NCBI RefSeq assembly: GCF_019689535.1
Contig: NZ_JADGHH010000002.1
Coordinates: 1 to 50,852 of the forward strand
Direction of reading: 5' to 3'
Source: Pigmentiphaga sp.
GTDB lineage: Bacteria > Pseudomonadota > Gammaproteobacteria > Burkholderiales > Burkholderiaceae_B
DNA: 50,852 nt
This document shows, one piece after another, positions 10,044 through 19,196 of this stretch. Under the pieces are notes generated by a model. It did not search any database. It was not told the DNA's origin and saw nothing but the letters and a program-made list of their open reading frames with translations. Position 1 is the first letter of the stretch; each line of letters begins with the position of its first letter. The position numbers were made by a program, and so were the translations under genes.

Positions 10044-11253
10044 CGTGCACCGCGCCGGCATCGAGGTTCCGCCTACCGCGGGCCTGCCGCTGCGCTGGCG
10101 CGACCTGCTTCCGGGCGGGCCAGCCGACCTGGAAGCCTGGCTCGCCGCCTGGCTACGCGTGCCGGCACTGCAGCTGGAATGCTCGGGCACGGCCTGCCTC
10201 ATCGTGGCGCTGCGGACGCTGGCCGCCCGCAGCCCGCGCAAGACCGTGGTGCTCCCCGCCTACACCTGCCCACTGGTGGCACTGGCGGTTCACCACTGCG
10301 GGTTGCGAATGCGCTTGTGCGACTTGGCGCCGGATCATTTCGATTTCGATCCTGGGGCGCTGGAGAGCGCCTGCGATGACGATACGCTCGCCATCGTCGT
10401 CACGCACTTGGCAGGCCGGGTCGCAGACGTCGAATTCGCGCGGCGCTGCGCCGAGAAATGCGGCGCCGCCCTCATCGAAGACGCAGCCCAGGCGCTGGGC
10501 GCGCGCAGGGCGGGACAAAGCGTCGGCCTGGACGGCGACATCGGTTTCTTCAGCCTGGCCGCCGGCAAGGGGCTCAGCATTTTCGAAGGCGGCTTGCTGG
10601 TGGCCCGCGATCCCGCGCTGCGCCGCGCCTTGCAAGCGACCAGCGACCGCGTCGTCGGCCGTCACCTGGGATGGGAGCTGCGGCGCTGCCTGGAACTCAT
10701 GGGCTACGCGGCGCTTTATGGGCCGCGCGGCATGCGGCTCGCCTACGGCCGGCCGCAGCGCGCAGCCCTGCGCGCCGGCGATCCCGTCCGGGCGGCAGGA
10801 GATGACTTTTCCTTCGACATTCCGGTTCACCGCGTAGGAGCGTGGCGCCGCGCGGTCGGGGCCAAGGCGGCAAGGCGGTTGCCTGCCTTTCTCGACCAGG
10901 CCACTGGGCGCGCCGCGCAGCGGCTTGCGCGCCTGCAAAGCCTGTCCGGCGTGACAGTGCTGCAGGACAGACCGGGAGAGCAAGGCGTCTGGCCGTTCTT
11001 CATGCTGGTCCTGCCCGATGCTGACACCCGTGCGCGCGCACTGGAGCGGCTCTGGGGCACCGGCCTGGGAGTCGGCCCGCTATTCGTCCACACCCTGCCC
11101 GACTACGATTACCTGCGCCCCATCGTCCCGGACGCCCCGCTTCCCCACGCCCGCGATTTCGCCGCGCGTACGCTAAGCGTCACTAACAGTCACTGGCTGG
11201 ACGAGGAGCTTTTCGGCGCGGTCTGCCACGCCTTGGAATCGGCCTTGCGCTAA
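10030..11253 (+). CDS. DegT/DnrJ/EryC1/StrS-family PLP aminotransferase
   Basis: VVLPAYTCPLVALAV, ALIEDAAQALGA, PLP-Lys region FSLAAGKGLSIFEGGLLV; overlaps the upstream stop (GTG start). Confidence 0.85.
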   Translation: MQTPSVHRAGIEVPPTAGLPLRWRDLLPGGPADLEAWLAAWLRVPALQLECSGTACLIVALRTLAARSPRKTVVLPAYTCPLVALAVHHCGLRMRLCDLAPDHFDFDPGALESACDDDTLAIVVTHLAGRVADVEFARRCAEKCGAALIEDAAQALGARRAGQSVGLDGDIGFFSLAAGKGLSIFEGGLLVARDPALRRALQATSDRVVGRHLGWELRRCLELMGYAALYGPRGMRLAYGRPQRAALRAGDPVRAAGDDFSFDIPVHRVGAWRRAVGAKAARRLPAFLDQATGRAAQRLARLQSLSGVTVLQDRPGEQGVWPFFMLVLPDADTRARALERLWGTGLGVGPLFVHTLPDYDYLRPIVPDAPLPHARDFAARTLSVTNSHWLDEELFGAVCHALESALR

Positions 11254-11273
11254 CCGTCCCGCCGCGCCCGGCT

Positions 11274-11744
11274 TCAAAGAAAGCGGTCCAAGATCCGCCG
11301 GCTGTTCCTGTCAAGGCGCTCCAGGTCCCGTATGAGGAAGTGAATGCCGTGGCCATCGGAAATGAGCAGCTTGGACGACGAAATGCGCCGGATGTCTTGC
11401 TCGCTCTTGAGCCAGAGCTGCGTCTCGCCGCGATGTGTCTCGACCGTCCAGGTGGTGGGGGTGATGTAGCTGGCCACGCTCACGATGCGCAGGATCTCGG
11501 GCATGAACTCGCGACGGCCGAGCTCTTCCCGAATCAGGCGGGCGACATCGCCGGGCAAGTCGGCAAGGCGGGATATCCATGCCACCTCGTGCCCCCCTGG
11601 CCCGACCAGGGAGATGTGCTCTGATTCGGCATGGATGGGGAAGGCGCGAACCGGCACTACTTCTTCCGCCTGGCCGCCCTCCGCAGGGGTGTACACCAGC
11701 TTGCCGAAAGCGTTGCGGCTCAGGGTGAATGCGCCGTGTGTCAT
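11274..11744 (-). CDS. DUF1854 family protein
   Basis: ~156 aa; gene context (ABC transporter plus cyanophycin synthetases) and sequence (FPIHAESEHISLVGPGGHEVAWI) fit this family from memory. Confidence 0.7.
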   Translation of the reverse strand: MTHGAFTLSRNAFGKLVYTPAEGGQAEEVVPVRAFPIHAESEHISLVGPGGHEVAWISRLADLPGDVARLIREELGRREFMPEILRIVSVASYITPTTWTVETHRGETQLWLKSEQDIRRISSSKLLISDGHGIHFLIRDLERLDRNSRRILDRFL

Positions 11745-13996
11745 GCCTCTTCCCCGTCCGGTTCGTCGCTGGCTTCGGGATCGAGCTGCCGCATCTGCGC
11801 CTGGTGCAGGCGGTAATACGCTCCCCCCTTGGCGATGAGCTCCTCATGGCGGCCTTGCTCCACGATGCGGCCACGGTCCAACACCACCAGCCTGTCGGCG
11901 CGGCGCAAGGTGCTGAGCCGGTGCGCGACGGCAATCGTCGTCCGCCCCCGTACCAGGTTGTCCAGGGCTTTCTGGATCTCCTGTTCGGTCGACGTATCGA
12001 CCGAAGAGGTCGCCTCGTCGAGGATCAGGATGCGGGGATCGATGAGCAGGGCGCGAGCGATGGAGATCCGCTGGCGCTCGCCGCCCGACAGCGCCTGCCC
12101 TCGCTCGCCCACCAGCGAATCATAGCCGTGGGGCAGGCGCAGGATGAACTCGTGCGCGTGGGCGGCACGCGCGGCGGCGACGATCTCCTCGCGCGTCGCA
12201 TCCGGCTTGCCGTACGCGATGTTCTCGGCCACCGTGCCAAAGAAAAGGAACGGTTCCTGCAGCACTACGCCGATGTTGTGCCGGTACGCCGAAAGCGACA
12301 GCGAACGGATGTCCACCCCGTCCACCTCGATCGCCCCCTGGGACACGTCGTAGAAGCGGCAGATGAGGTTGACGAGGGTGCTCTTGCCGGACCCACTGTG
12401 CCCCACCAGCCCGATCATCTCGCCCGGCGCTATGTCCAGGTCGATGCCTCGCAGCACCGTTCGCGTGCCGTAGCGGAACCCCACGTCTCGCAGCCGGATC
12501 CGTCCCTGAAGCTGCTTGATCGGAATAGGATGGGCCGGTTCCGGGACACTGGATACGCGGTCCAGGATGTCAAAGATCCGCTTGGCGCCCGCCGCTGCCT
12601 TTTGCGTCACCGAAACAATGCGGCTCATGGAATCGAGGCGGATGTAAAAGCGGCTGATGTAGGCCAGGAACGCTGCCAGTACGCCGACCGAAATGCGATG
12701 GTTGGCGATCTGCCAGATGCCGAATATCCAGACCACCAGCAGGCCGACTTCCGTGAGCAGCACGACCGTGGGAGAAAACATCGACCACACCGTATTGACC
12801 CGGTCGTTGACGACGAGATTGTGGTTATTGGCTTCGCGAAAGCGTGCCACTTCCCGCTTCTCCTGCGCAAAGGCCTTGACCACCCGAATGCCCGGAATGG
12901 TGTCGGCCAGCACGTTCGTGATCTCGGCCCAGTTGCGGTCCACCTTCTCGAAGCCATGGCGCAGCTTGTCCCGCACTAGGTGGATGAGCCAGGCGATGAA
13001 GGGCAGCGGAAGCAGCGTGACCAGCGCCAGCCACGGATCAATGGAAACCAAGATGGCCGCGGTCATCAGGATCATCAGCACATCGGTGGCGAAATCCAGC
13101 AGGTGCAGCGACAGGAACACGCAAATGCGGTCCGTTTCGTTGCCAATGCGCGCCATCAAATCCCCGGTGCGCTTGCCGCCGAAATACTCCAGCGACAGCT
13201 GCTGCAAATGCTCGTACGCCGTCGTCCGCAGGTCCGCCCCGATGCGCTCGCTGACCCAGGCCAAGAGATAGGTGCGCGACCACCCCAGCCCCCACGCTAG
13301 AACCGCCGCACCAAGCAAGCCGGATAGATACAACGCGGCCAGCTCATAGTCGATGGGCTTGCCGTTCTGGAACGGAATCAGCACCTCGTCCATCAGCGGC
13401 ATGGTGAGATAAGGCGGCACCAGCGCGGCGGCGGTGGAAAGAATCGTCAGGATGAAGCCGGCGAACAGCCGTCCCCGGTATGGGCGCGCGAAACGACGCA
13501 GCCTCAACAGGGCCCAACCTTTGTCGGCCGCGGGAGCATCCGCTTCGCACGCTGGGCAGCGCGTCTGGTGTGCAGGCAGTGGCGCTTGGCAGCTCGGGCA
13601 GGCGGCCTCCGGCCGGGCAGCCACCTCGCCCCGCGCCAAGGCCTGCAATTGCCTGTCGAACTGTTCGACGAACCGCACCACGCCCGCATGCTGGGCCATG
13701 GTGGTTCGCCACTGCGCCCGGCGTTCGCTCGGCGTGAGCAGCTCCAGCGTCACGACGCCTGCGTGGTCGGACAGCGCCAGCTTCAGGTCCTGCGCCAGCG
13801 GCCAATCCGTCCAGCCCGATGCCGTCCCCGACAAGAGCCGGCTCTCGGTCAACACCAGTATGCCGCGGGCATAGCGCAGCTCGGTGTCGAGGTCCAGCTC
13901 GACCCAGGCGCAGACGGACTCGTCCGCCGTCAGCTGCGGGGCGGAGGCGCCCAGCCAAGCATGCGGCAGCATGGCAAGCGTGGGGGGAAACGTCAT
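11741..13996 (-). CDS. ABC exporter (fused TMD-NBD) with N-terminal extension and zinc ribbon
   Basis: GLVGHSGSGKSTLVNL, LSGGERQRISIARALL, ILILDEATSSVD; N-terminal ~180 aa include CPSCQAPLPAHQTRCPACE. Confidence 0.9.
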   Translation of the reverse strand: MTFPPTLAMLPHAWLGASAPQLTADESVCAWVELDLDTELRYARGILVLTESRLLSGTASGWTDWPLAQDLKLALSDHAGVVTLELLTPSERRAQWRTTMAQHAGVVRFVEQFDRQLQALARGEVAARPEAACPSCQAPLPAHQTRCPACEADAPAADKGWALLRLRRFARPYRGRLFAGFILTILSTAAALVPPYLTMPLMDEVLIPFQNGKPIDYELAALYLSGLLGAAVLAWGLGWSRTYLLAWVSERIGADLRTTAYEHLQQLSLEYFGGKRTGDLMARIGNETDRICVFLSLHLLDFATDVLMILMTAAILVSIDPWLALVTLLPLPFIAWLIHLVRDKLRHGFEKVDRNWAEITNVLADTIPGIRVVKAFAQEKREVARFREANNHNLVVNDRVNTVWSMFSPTVVLLTEVGLLVVWIFGIWQIANHRISVGVLAAFLAYISRFYIRLDSMSRIVSVTQKAAAGAKRIFDILDRVSSVPEPAHPIPIKQLQGRIRLRDVGFRYGTRTVLRGIDLDIAPGEMIGLVGHSGSGKSTLVNLICRFYDVSQGAIEVDGVDIRSLSLSAYRHNIGVVLQEPFLFFGTVAENIAYGKPDATREEIVAAARAAHAHEFILRLPHGYDSLVGERGQALSGGERQRISIARALLIDPRILILDEATSSVDTSTEQEIQKALDNLVRGRTTIAVAHRLSTLRRADRLVVLDRGRIVEQGRHEELIAKGGAYYRLHQAQMRQLDPEASDEPDGEEA

Positions 13997-14348
13997 CGAC
14001 AGGCGGCCTGAACCGGCCCAGAAAGTATTACAATTTATGATTCGTGGAATTATGTCAGACTTCTGTAAGCATTAGCGCTGCGATCATTGTCGCGCGTCTG
14101 GAGGAGAAATGCGTTGTAGCGCCGCATCGCGGGGTTACCCTAGGCGCGCGCGCCGCCCTTGCTTGGCGTGCGGGCGGGCAATACATTTGCGCTCATCCAC
14201 CCACATCACCGGATCGATCGAGTACGCCGCGAGAGCGTACGCAAACTTATTACTTCACCGGACACACCCGTCCCAACACTGCACGCATCGCATACCCGCC
14301 CATCTACCCGCTTGCGCACGCGGCGCCCGGCCCGACTCAACTCGCATC

Positions 14349-16523
14349 ATGAATCGCAAACGCATTGAATTCCTCGATGTGCTGTCCCTGCGCGGGCCCA
14401 GCATGTGGACGTATCCACCCGTCCTCGAGGCTTGGATCGACATAGGGGATCTCGAAGACTATCCGTCCAATCGCATCCCCGGTTTTTACGAGCGCCTGGA
14501 GGCCTGGCTGCCGTCGTTGGTCGAACATCGCTGCAGCTATGGGGAGCGGGGAGGATTCCTGCGCCGGGTGCGCGAAGGCACCTGGCCGGGCCACATACTG
14601 GAGCACGTCACGCTGGAGCTCCAAAACCTGGCTGGCTTGCCCGGCGGATTCGGCAGGGCGCGCGAAGCCTCTCCCCGCGGCGTCTATCGCGTCGTCGTCA
14701 GCGCCTACCAGGAGGAGGTCACCCGGGCCGCGCTGTACGCCGCGCGCGACCTCATCATGGCGGCCATCGAAGACCGTCCCTTCGATGTCGGCGCCGCGGT
14801 CGATTCCCTGCGCGAGCTCGTCAACCGGCATTGGCTCGGGCCCAGCACGGCCAGCATTGTGTTTGCGGCGCAGGAGCGCTGCATCCCTTCCATTCGCCTG
14901 AACCAGGGCAATCTGGTCCAGCTCGGCTACGGCGCTGCCCAGCGCCGGATCTGGACCGCCGAGACCGACCGCACGAGTGCGGTCGCCGAAAGCATCGCCT
15001 GCGACAAAGACTTGACCCGTCGCCTGCTCCAGGCTTGCGGCGTGCCCGTTCCCGAAGGACGCATGGTGGAGAGCAAAGAAGATGCTTGGGAAGCCGCACA
15101 AGAGATCGGCCTGCCCGTGGCGGTCAAGCCCTGCGATGGCAACCATGGGCGCGGCGTCTTCCTCGACCTGCACACCCGGGAAGCCATCGAAACCGCCTTC
15201 GACGTAGCCATGCAGGAAGGCAGCGGCGTCATCGTCGAGCGCTTCATTCCCGGCAACGAGCACCGGCTTCTCGTCGTGGGCGACCGCATGGTCGCCGCGG
15301 CCCGCGGCAAGACTGCCGTGGTCGTCGGTGACGGAAAATCCACGATCCGGGAACTGATCGAGCTCCAGCTGAACTCGGATCCTCGGCGTGGCACCACCGA
15401 AGAACACCCGCTCAATCCCGTGACCCTCGATTCCGCCGCCCGCGTCGAACTGCAGCGCCAAGGCTATCACGCCGATTCCGTGCCGCCTGCAGGCGCGGAA
15501 GTGCTCATCCAGCGCAATGGCAACGTCGCTTTCGACGTGACCGACGAGGTGCACCCTTCGATCGCGGACCACGTGCGGCTCGCGGCACGCATCGTCGGCC
15601 TGGACATCGCCGGCGTGGACCTGGTGGCCGAAGACATTTCCCGTCCGTTGGAGGAACAGGGCGGCGCCATCGTCGAGGTCAACGCGGGGCCTGGACTGCT
15701 CATGCACCTCAAGCCCGCCGAAGGCAAGCCCAGGCCCGTGGGAAAAGCCATCGTGAATCACCTCTTCCCAGGCGACGCCGACGGCCGGATCCCGCTCGTG
15801 GGCGTCAGCGGCAGCCACGGCACGACCGAGATCGCGCACCGGGTGGCGCATTTCCTGCAGCTGGCGGGACGCCGCACGGCCCTCGCCTCTGGCCTGGGCC
15901 TCTACTTCGACCAACGCTGCGTCGACACCGCACCGGCCCGATGGGAGTCCGCGCGCCGGGCCTTGATGAACCCGATGATCGAAGCGGCCGTCATCGAAAA
16001 CGGCGCGCGAGCCATCCTGACCGAAGGCCTGGCGTACGACCACTGCGAGGTGGGCATCGTGTCCGGCCTCGATCCCGCGCATACGCACCCCGACCTGTGC
16101 ATCGTCGAGCCCGAACAGATCTACAGCGTACTGCGCACGCAGGTCGACGTGGTGCTGCCCCGGGGCCATGCAGTGCTCAACGCCGCCGATGAGCGGGTGG
16201 CCGAGATGGCAAGCCTATGCCCCGGCGGCATCGTGTTCTTCGCGCTCGACGGCGGCCTGCCGCGCATCGTCGAACACCGTGCCGGGGACGGACGGGCCGT
16301 TTTTCTACGCGGCGAAGCCATCGTGCTCGCGCAAGGGCAAGCGGAAACCGTGCTGGACGGCCTCGCCTCGGCGGGCGGGCTGAACAATCCACGCGACGGA
16401 CGTGCGATCGCGAACGTGCTGGCCGCCGTCGCTGCCGGCTGGGCGCTCGGCCTGTCCCTCGATTGCCTGCGCGCCGGCGTCGAAACGTTCAGCATGTCGA
16501 CCGGGCCAGCGACTGCGGCCTGA
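14349..16523 (+). CDS. Cyanophycin synthetase-like protein CphA' (degenerate/truncated Mur-ligase part)
   Basis: N-domain EHRCSYGERGGFLRRVREGTWPGHILEHVTLELQNLAG; ATP-grasp VAVKPCDGNHGRGVFLDL; Mur P-loop equivalent VGVSGSHGTTEIAHRV lacks the Lys; ends without the C-terminal Mur domain. Confidence 0.88.
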   Translation: MNRKRIEFLDVLSLRGPSMWTYPPVLEAWIDIGDLEDYPSNRIPGFYERLEAWLPSLVEHRCSYGERGGFLRRVREGTWPGHILEHVTLELQNLAGLPGGFGRAREASPRGVYRVVVSAYQEEVTRAALYAARDLIMAAIEDRPFDVGAAVDSLRELVNRHWLGPSTASIVFAAQERCIPSIRLNQGNLVQLGYGAAQRRIWTAETDRTSAVAESIACDKDLTRRLLQACGVPVPEGRMVESKEDAWEAAQEIGLPVAVKPCDGNHGRGVFLDLHTREAIETAFDVAMQEGSGVIVERFIPGNEHRLLVVGDRMVAAARGKTAVVVGDGKSTIRELIELQLNSDPRRGTTEEHPLNPVTLDSAARVELQRQGYHADSVPPAGAEVLIQRNGNVAFDVTDEVHPSIADHVRLAARIVGLDIAGVDLVAEDISRPLEEQGGAIVEVNAGPGLLMHLKPAEGKPRPVGKAIVNHLFPGDADGRIPLVGVSGSHGTTEIAHRVAHFLQLAGRRTALASGLGLYFDQRCVDTAPARWESARRALMNPMIEAAVIENGARAILTEGLAYDHCEVGIVSGLDPAHTHPDLCIVEPEQIYSVLRTQVDVVLPRGHAVLNAADERVAEMASLCPGGIVFFALDGGLPRIVEHRAGDGRAVFLRGEAIVLAQGQAETVLDGLASAGGLNNPRDGRAIANVLAAVAAGWALGLSLDCLRAGVETFSMSTGPATAA

Positions 16524-16574
16524 GGCAAAGGAAAGACGCCCGGCGCGGAGCGCCGGCAATCAAGGAAACCGTTC

Positions 16575-19196
16575 ATGAAAGTCTCACGCATCCGCGCCCT
16601 GCGCGGCCCGAATCTCTGGAGCCGCCGCACGGTGCTCGAGGCCATCGTCTCGTGCACCGAAGCCGAACGCGCCATCGCCGGCATTCCGCATTTCGAGACT
16701 CGGCTTCGCGCGCGTTTTCCCGCCATCGGCTTGTTGCAGCCGGTAGGACAAGACGAGGCGGTCTCCATGGCGGCCGCGCTCGGGTTCGCCACGCTAGCGC
16801 TGCAATCGCAGGCGGGCTGTCCCGTGACCTTCTTGCGCATCGTGCCGACGGTCGAAGCCGGCATCTACCAGGTCGTCGTGGAATACAGCGAGGAAAAAGT
16901 CGGCCGCCTGGCCCTGGATCTCGCTCTGCAACTGTGCGAGGCTGCCGAACAGGACTCGCCATTCGACCTGGACGCTGCCCTCAGGCAATTGCGTGACCTG
17001 GACGAAGACGTGCGTATCGGCCCGAGCACGAGCGCCATCGTGGAAGCGGCGATACAGCGCGGCATCCCCTACCGCAGGCTGACCGACGGCAGCCTGATCC
17101 AATTCGGCTGGGGCAGGAGGCAGCGACGCATCCTGGCTGCCGAAATGGACCGCAGCAGCGCAATCGCCGAATCGATCGCGCAAGACAAGGAGTTGACCAA
17201 GGCCCTGCTGCATGCGGCTGGCGTGCCCGTCCCCCGGGGGCGTCCCGTCTCCGATGGAGAAGATGCGTGGAAAGCCGCGCAAGAGATCGGCCTGCCGGTG
17301 GTGGTCAAGCCGCGCAACGGCAACCAGGGCAAAGGCGTCGCCGTCAACCTCGAGACCCGCGAGCAGGTGGAAGCTGCCTATGCCGTAGCGGCGAAATACG
17401 GTGCGCAAGTGCTCGTCGAGCGCTACGTCCCCGGCCACGATTTCCGCTTGCTGGTCGTCGGCAACACCCTGGTCGCCGCGGCGCGGCGCGATCCGCCCCA
17501 GGTGTATGGCGACGGCGTGCATACCGTCCGGGAACTGGTTGAGGCGGTCAACCGGGACCCACGCCGCGGCGAAGGCCATGCTACCAGCCTGACCAAGATC
17601 CGGCTGGACGACATCGCCCTGGCCACGCTGGCAAAAGCCGGCTACACCCCCGACTCCGTGCCGCCCAACGGCACGCTTGTCATCTTGCGCAACAATGCCA
17701 ACCTGAGCACCGGCGGAACCGCGACGGACGTCACGGACGAGGTGCATCCCGAACTGGCCGCGCGCGCCATCGAGGCCGCGCGGACGGTAGGCTTGGATAT
17801 CTGCGGGGTCGACGTGGTGGCCAATACGGTGATCGAGCCGCTGGAGAGCCAGGGCGGCGCCATCGTGGAGGTCAACGCCGCGCCCGGCCTGCGCATGCAC
17901 TTGGCACCTTCGTACGGAAAACCGCGCGCCGTGGGCGAAGCCATCATCGCCGAAATGTTCGCGCCCGGGGACAACGGCCGCATCCCCGTCGTCGCCGTGG
18001 CCGGCACCAATGGCAAGACCACGACGGTGCGCCTGATCGCACACTTGCTGGGCGCGAACGGCCACCTCGTGGGCATGACCAACTCGGACGGCGTCTACAT
18101 CGGACGGCGCCGCATAGATGTGGGTGACTGCAGCGGGCCACGCAGCGCGCGCAACGTCCTGCTGCACCCGGACGTCGACGCCGCCGTATTCGAGACAGCG
18201 CGCGGCGGCATCCTGCGCGAGGGGTTGGCATTCGATCGCTGCGACGTGGCAGTCGTGACCAACATCGGCACGGGCGACCACCTTGGCCTCAACTTCGTCA
18301 GCACGGTCGAAGATCTTGCCGTGGTGAAGCGGGTAATCGTGGAAAATGTCGCCCCGGCGGGCACGGCGGTGCTCAATGCGACCGACCCCAATGTAGCCAA
18401 CATGGCAGGCAGCTGTCCGGGTTCGATCATTTTCTTCTCGAACGACCGGCAGCATCCGCTGATTACCGCACATCGCACCAAGAACCAACGCGTGGTCTAC
18501 CGGGACGGTGATGCCATCGTGGCCGCGCAAGGCCCAGAGGAATATGCCATCCCGTTGTCAGAAATCCCGCTGACCTACGCCGGCGCCATCGACTTCCAGG
18601 TCGAGAACGCCATGGCGGCCATCGCGGCGGCCTGGGCGCTCGGCCTGGACTGGCAAGTCGTGCGCCGCGGGCTGGCGGGCTTCGTGAGCGATGCGCAAAC
18701 CGCCCCCGGGCGCTTCAATCAGTACGAATTCCGGGGTGCAACCGTTTTCGCGGACTACGGCCACAATCCCGACGCCATCCAGGCATTGGTGCGGGCCATG
18801 GACCGGCTGCCTGCCAAGCGGCGCTCGGTCGTGATCAGTGCGGCCGGGGATCGCCGCGATATCGACATCCGCAAGCAAACCGAAATACTCGGCGCCGCAT
18901 TCGACCGCGTCGTGCTGTACGAAGATCAATGCCAGCGCGGGCGCGCCGACGGCGAAGTCCTCGCACTGCTCCGGCAGGGCCTGGAAGGCGCCGCCCGCGC
19001 GCGCGACGTACGGGAGGTCCGGGGCGAATTCCTGGCCATCGACATCGCCATGGATGCGCTTGAACCGGGCGATTTGTGCCTGATACTCGTAGACCAGGTG
19101 GAAGCGTCCCTGGCCCACATCGAGCGGCGCATCGCTGCCGACGTCTCCGTCAATCCCCCGATGCGGCCGACAGCAGATCGATCAATCGCGCATTGA
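16575..19196 (+). CDS. cphA: Cyanophycin synthetase
   Basis: ATP-grasp VVVKPRNGNQGKGVAVNL; Mur-ligase P-loop VAVAGTNGKTTTVRLIAHLLG; TAPGRFNQYEFRGATVFADYGHNPDAIQAL. Confidence 0.93.
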   Translation: MKVSRIRALRGPNLWSRRTVLEAIVSCTEAERAIAGIPHFETRLRARFPAIGLLQPVGQDEAVSMAAALGFATLALQSQAGCPVTFLRIVPTVEAGIYQVVVEYSEEKVGRLALDLALQLCEAAEQDSPFDLDAALRQLRDLDEDVRIGPSTSAIVEAAIQRGIPYRRLTDGSLIQFGWGRRQRRILAAEMDRSSAIAESIAQDKELTKALLHAAGVPVPRGRPVSDGEDAWKAAQEIGLPVVVKPRNGNQGKGVAVNLETREQVEAAYAVAAKYGAQVLVERYVPGHDFRLLVVGNTLVAAARRDPPQVYGDGVHTVRELVEAVNRDPRRGEGHATSLTKIRLDDIALATLAKAGYTPDSVPPNGTLVILRNNANLSTGGTATDVTDEVHPELAARAIEAARTVGLDICGVDVVANTVIEPLESQGGAIVEVNAAPGLRMHLAPSYGKPRAVGEAIIAEMFAPGDNGRIPVVAVAGTNGKTTTVRLIAHLLGANGHLVGMTNSDGVYIGRRRIDVGDCSGPRSARNVLLHPDVDAAVFETARGGILREGLAFDRCDVAVVTNIGTGDHLGLNFVSTVEDLAVVKRVIVENVAPAGTAVLNATDPNVANMAGSCPGSIIFFSNDRQHPLITAHRTKNQRVVYRDGDAIVAAQGPEEYAIPLSEIPLTYAGAIDFQVENAMAAIAAAWALGLDWQVVRRGLAGFVSDAQTAPGRFNQYEFRGATVFADYGHNPDAIQALVRAMDRLPAKRRSVVISAAGDRRDIDIRKQTEILGAAFDRVVLYEDQCQRGRADGEVLALLRQGLEGAARARDVREVRGEFLAIDIAMDALEPGDLCLILVDQVEASLAHIERRIAADVSVNPPMRPTADRSIAH

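Noticed and set aside
11729-12979. 416-aa plus-strand ORF opposite the ABC exporter
   Set aside because: Antisense of a clear Walker A/B and signature-containing NBD; no independent support.
14337-16169. 610-aa minus-strand ORF antisense to cphA'
   Set aside because: Shadow ORF of a high-GC coding frame; no domain-like segments and the opposite frame is a clear CphA-type protein.
16794-18530. 578-aa minus-strand ORF antisense to cphA
   Set aside because: Same shadow-ORF pattern (His/Asp/Val-rich, no recognisable fold).
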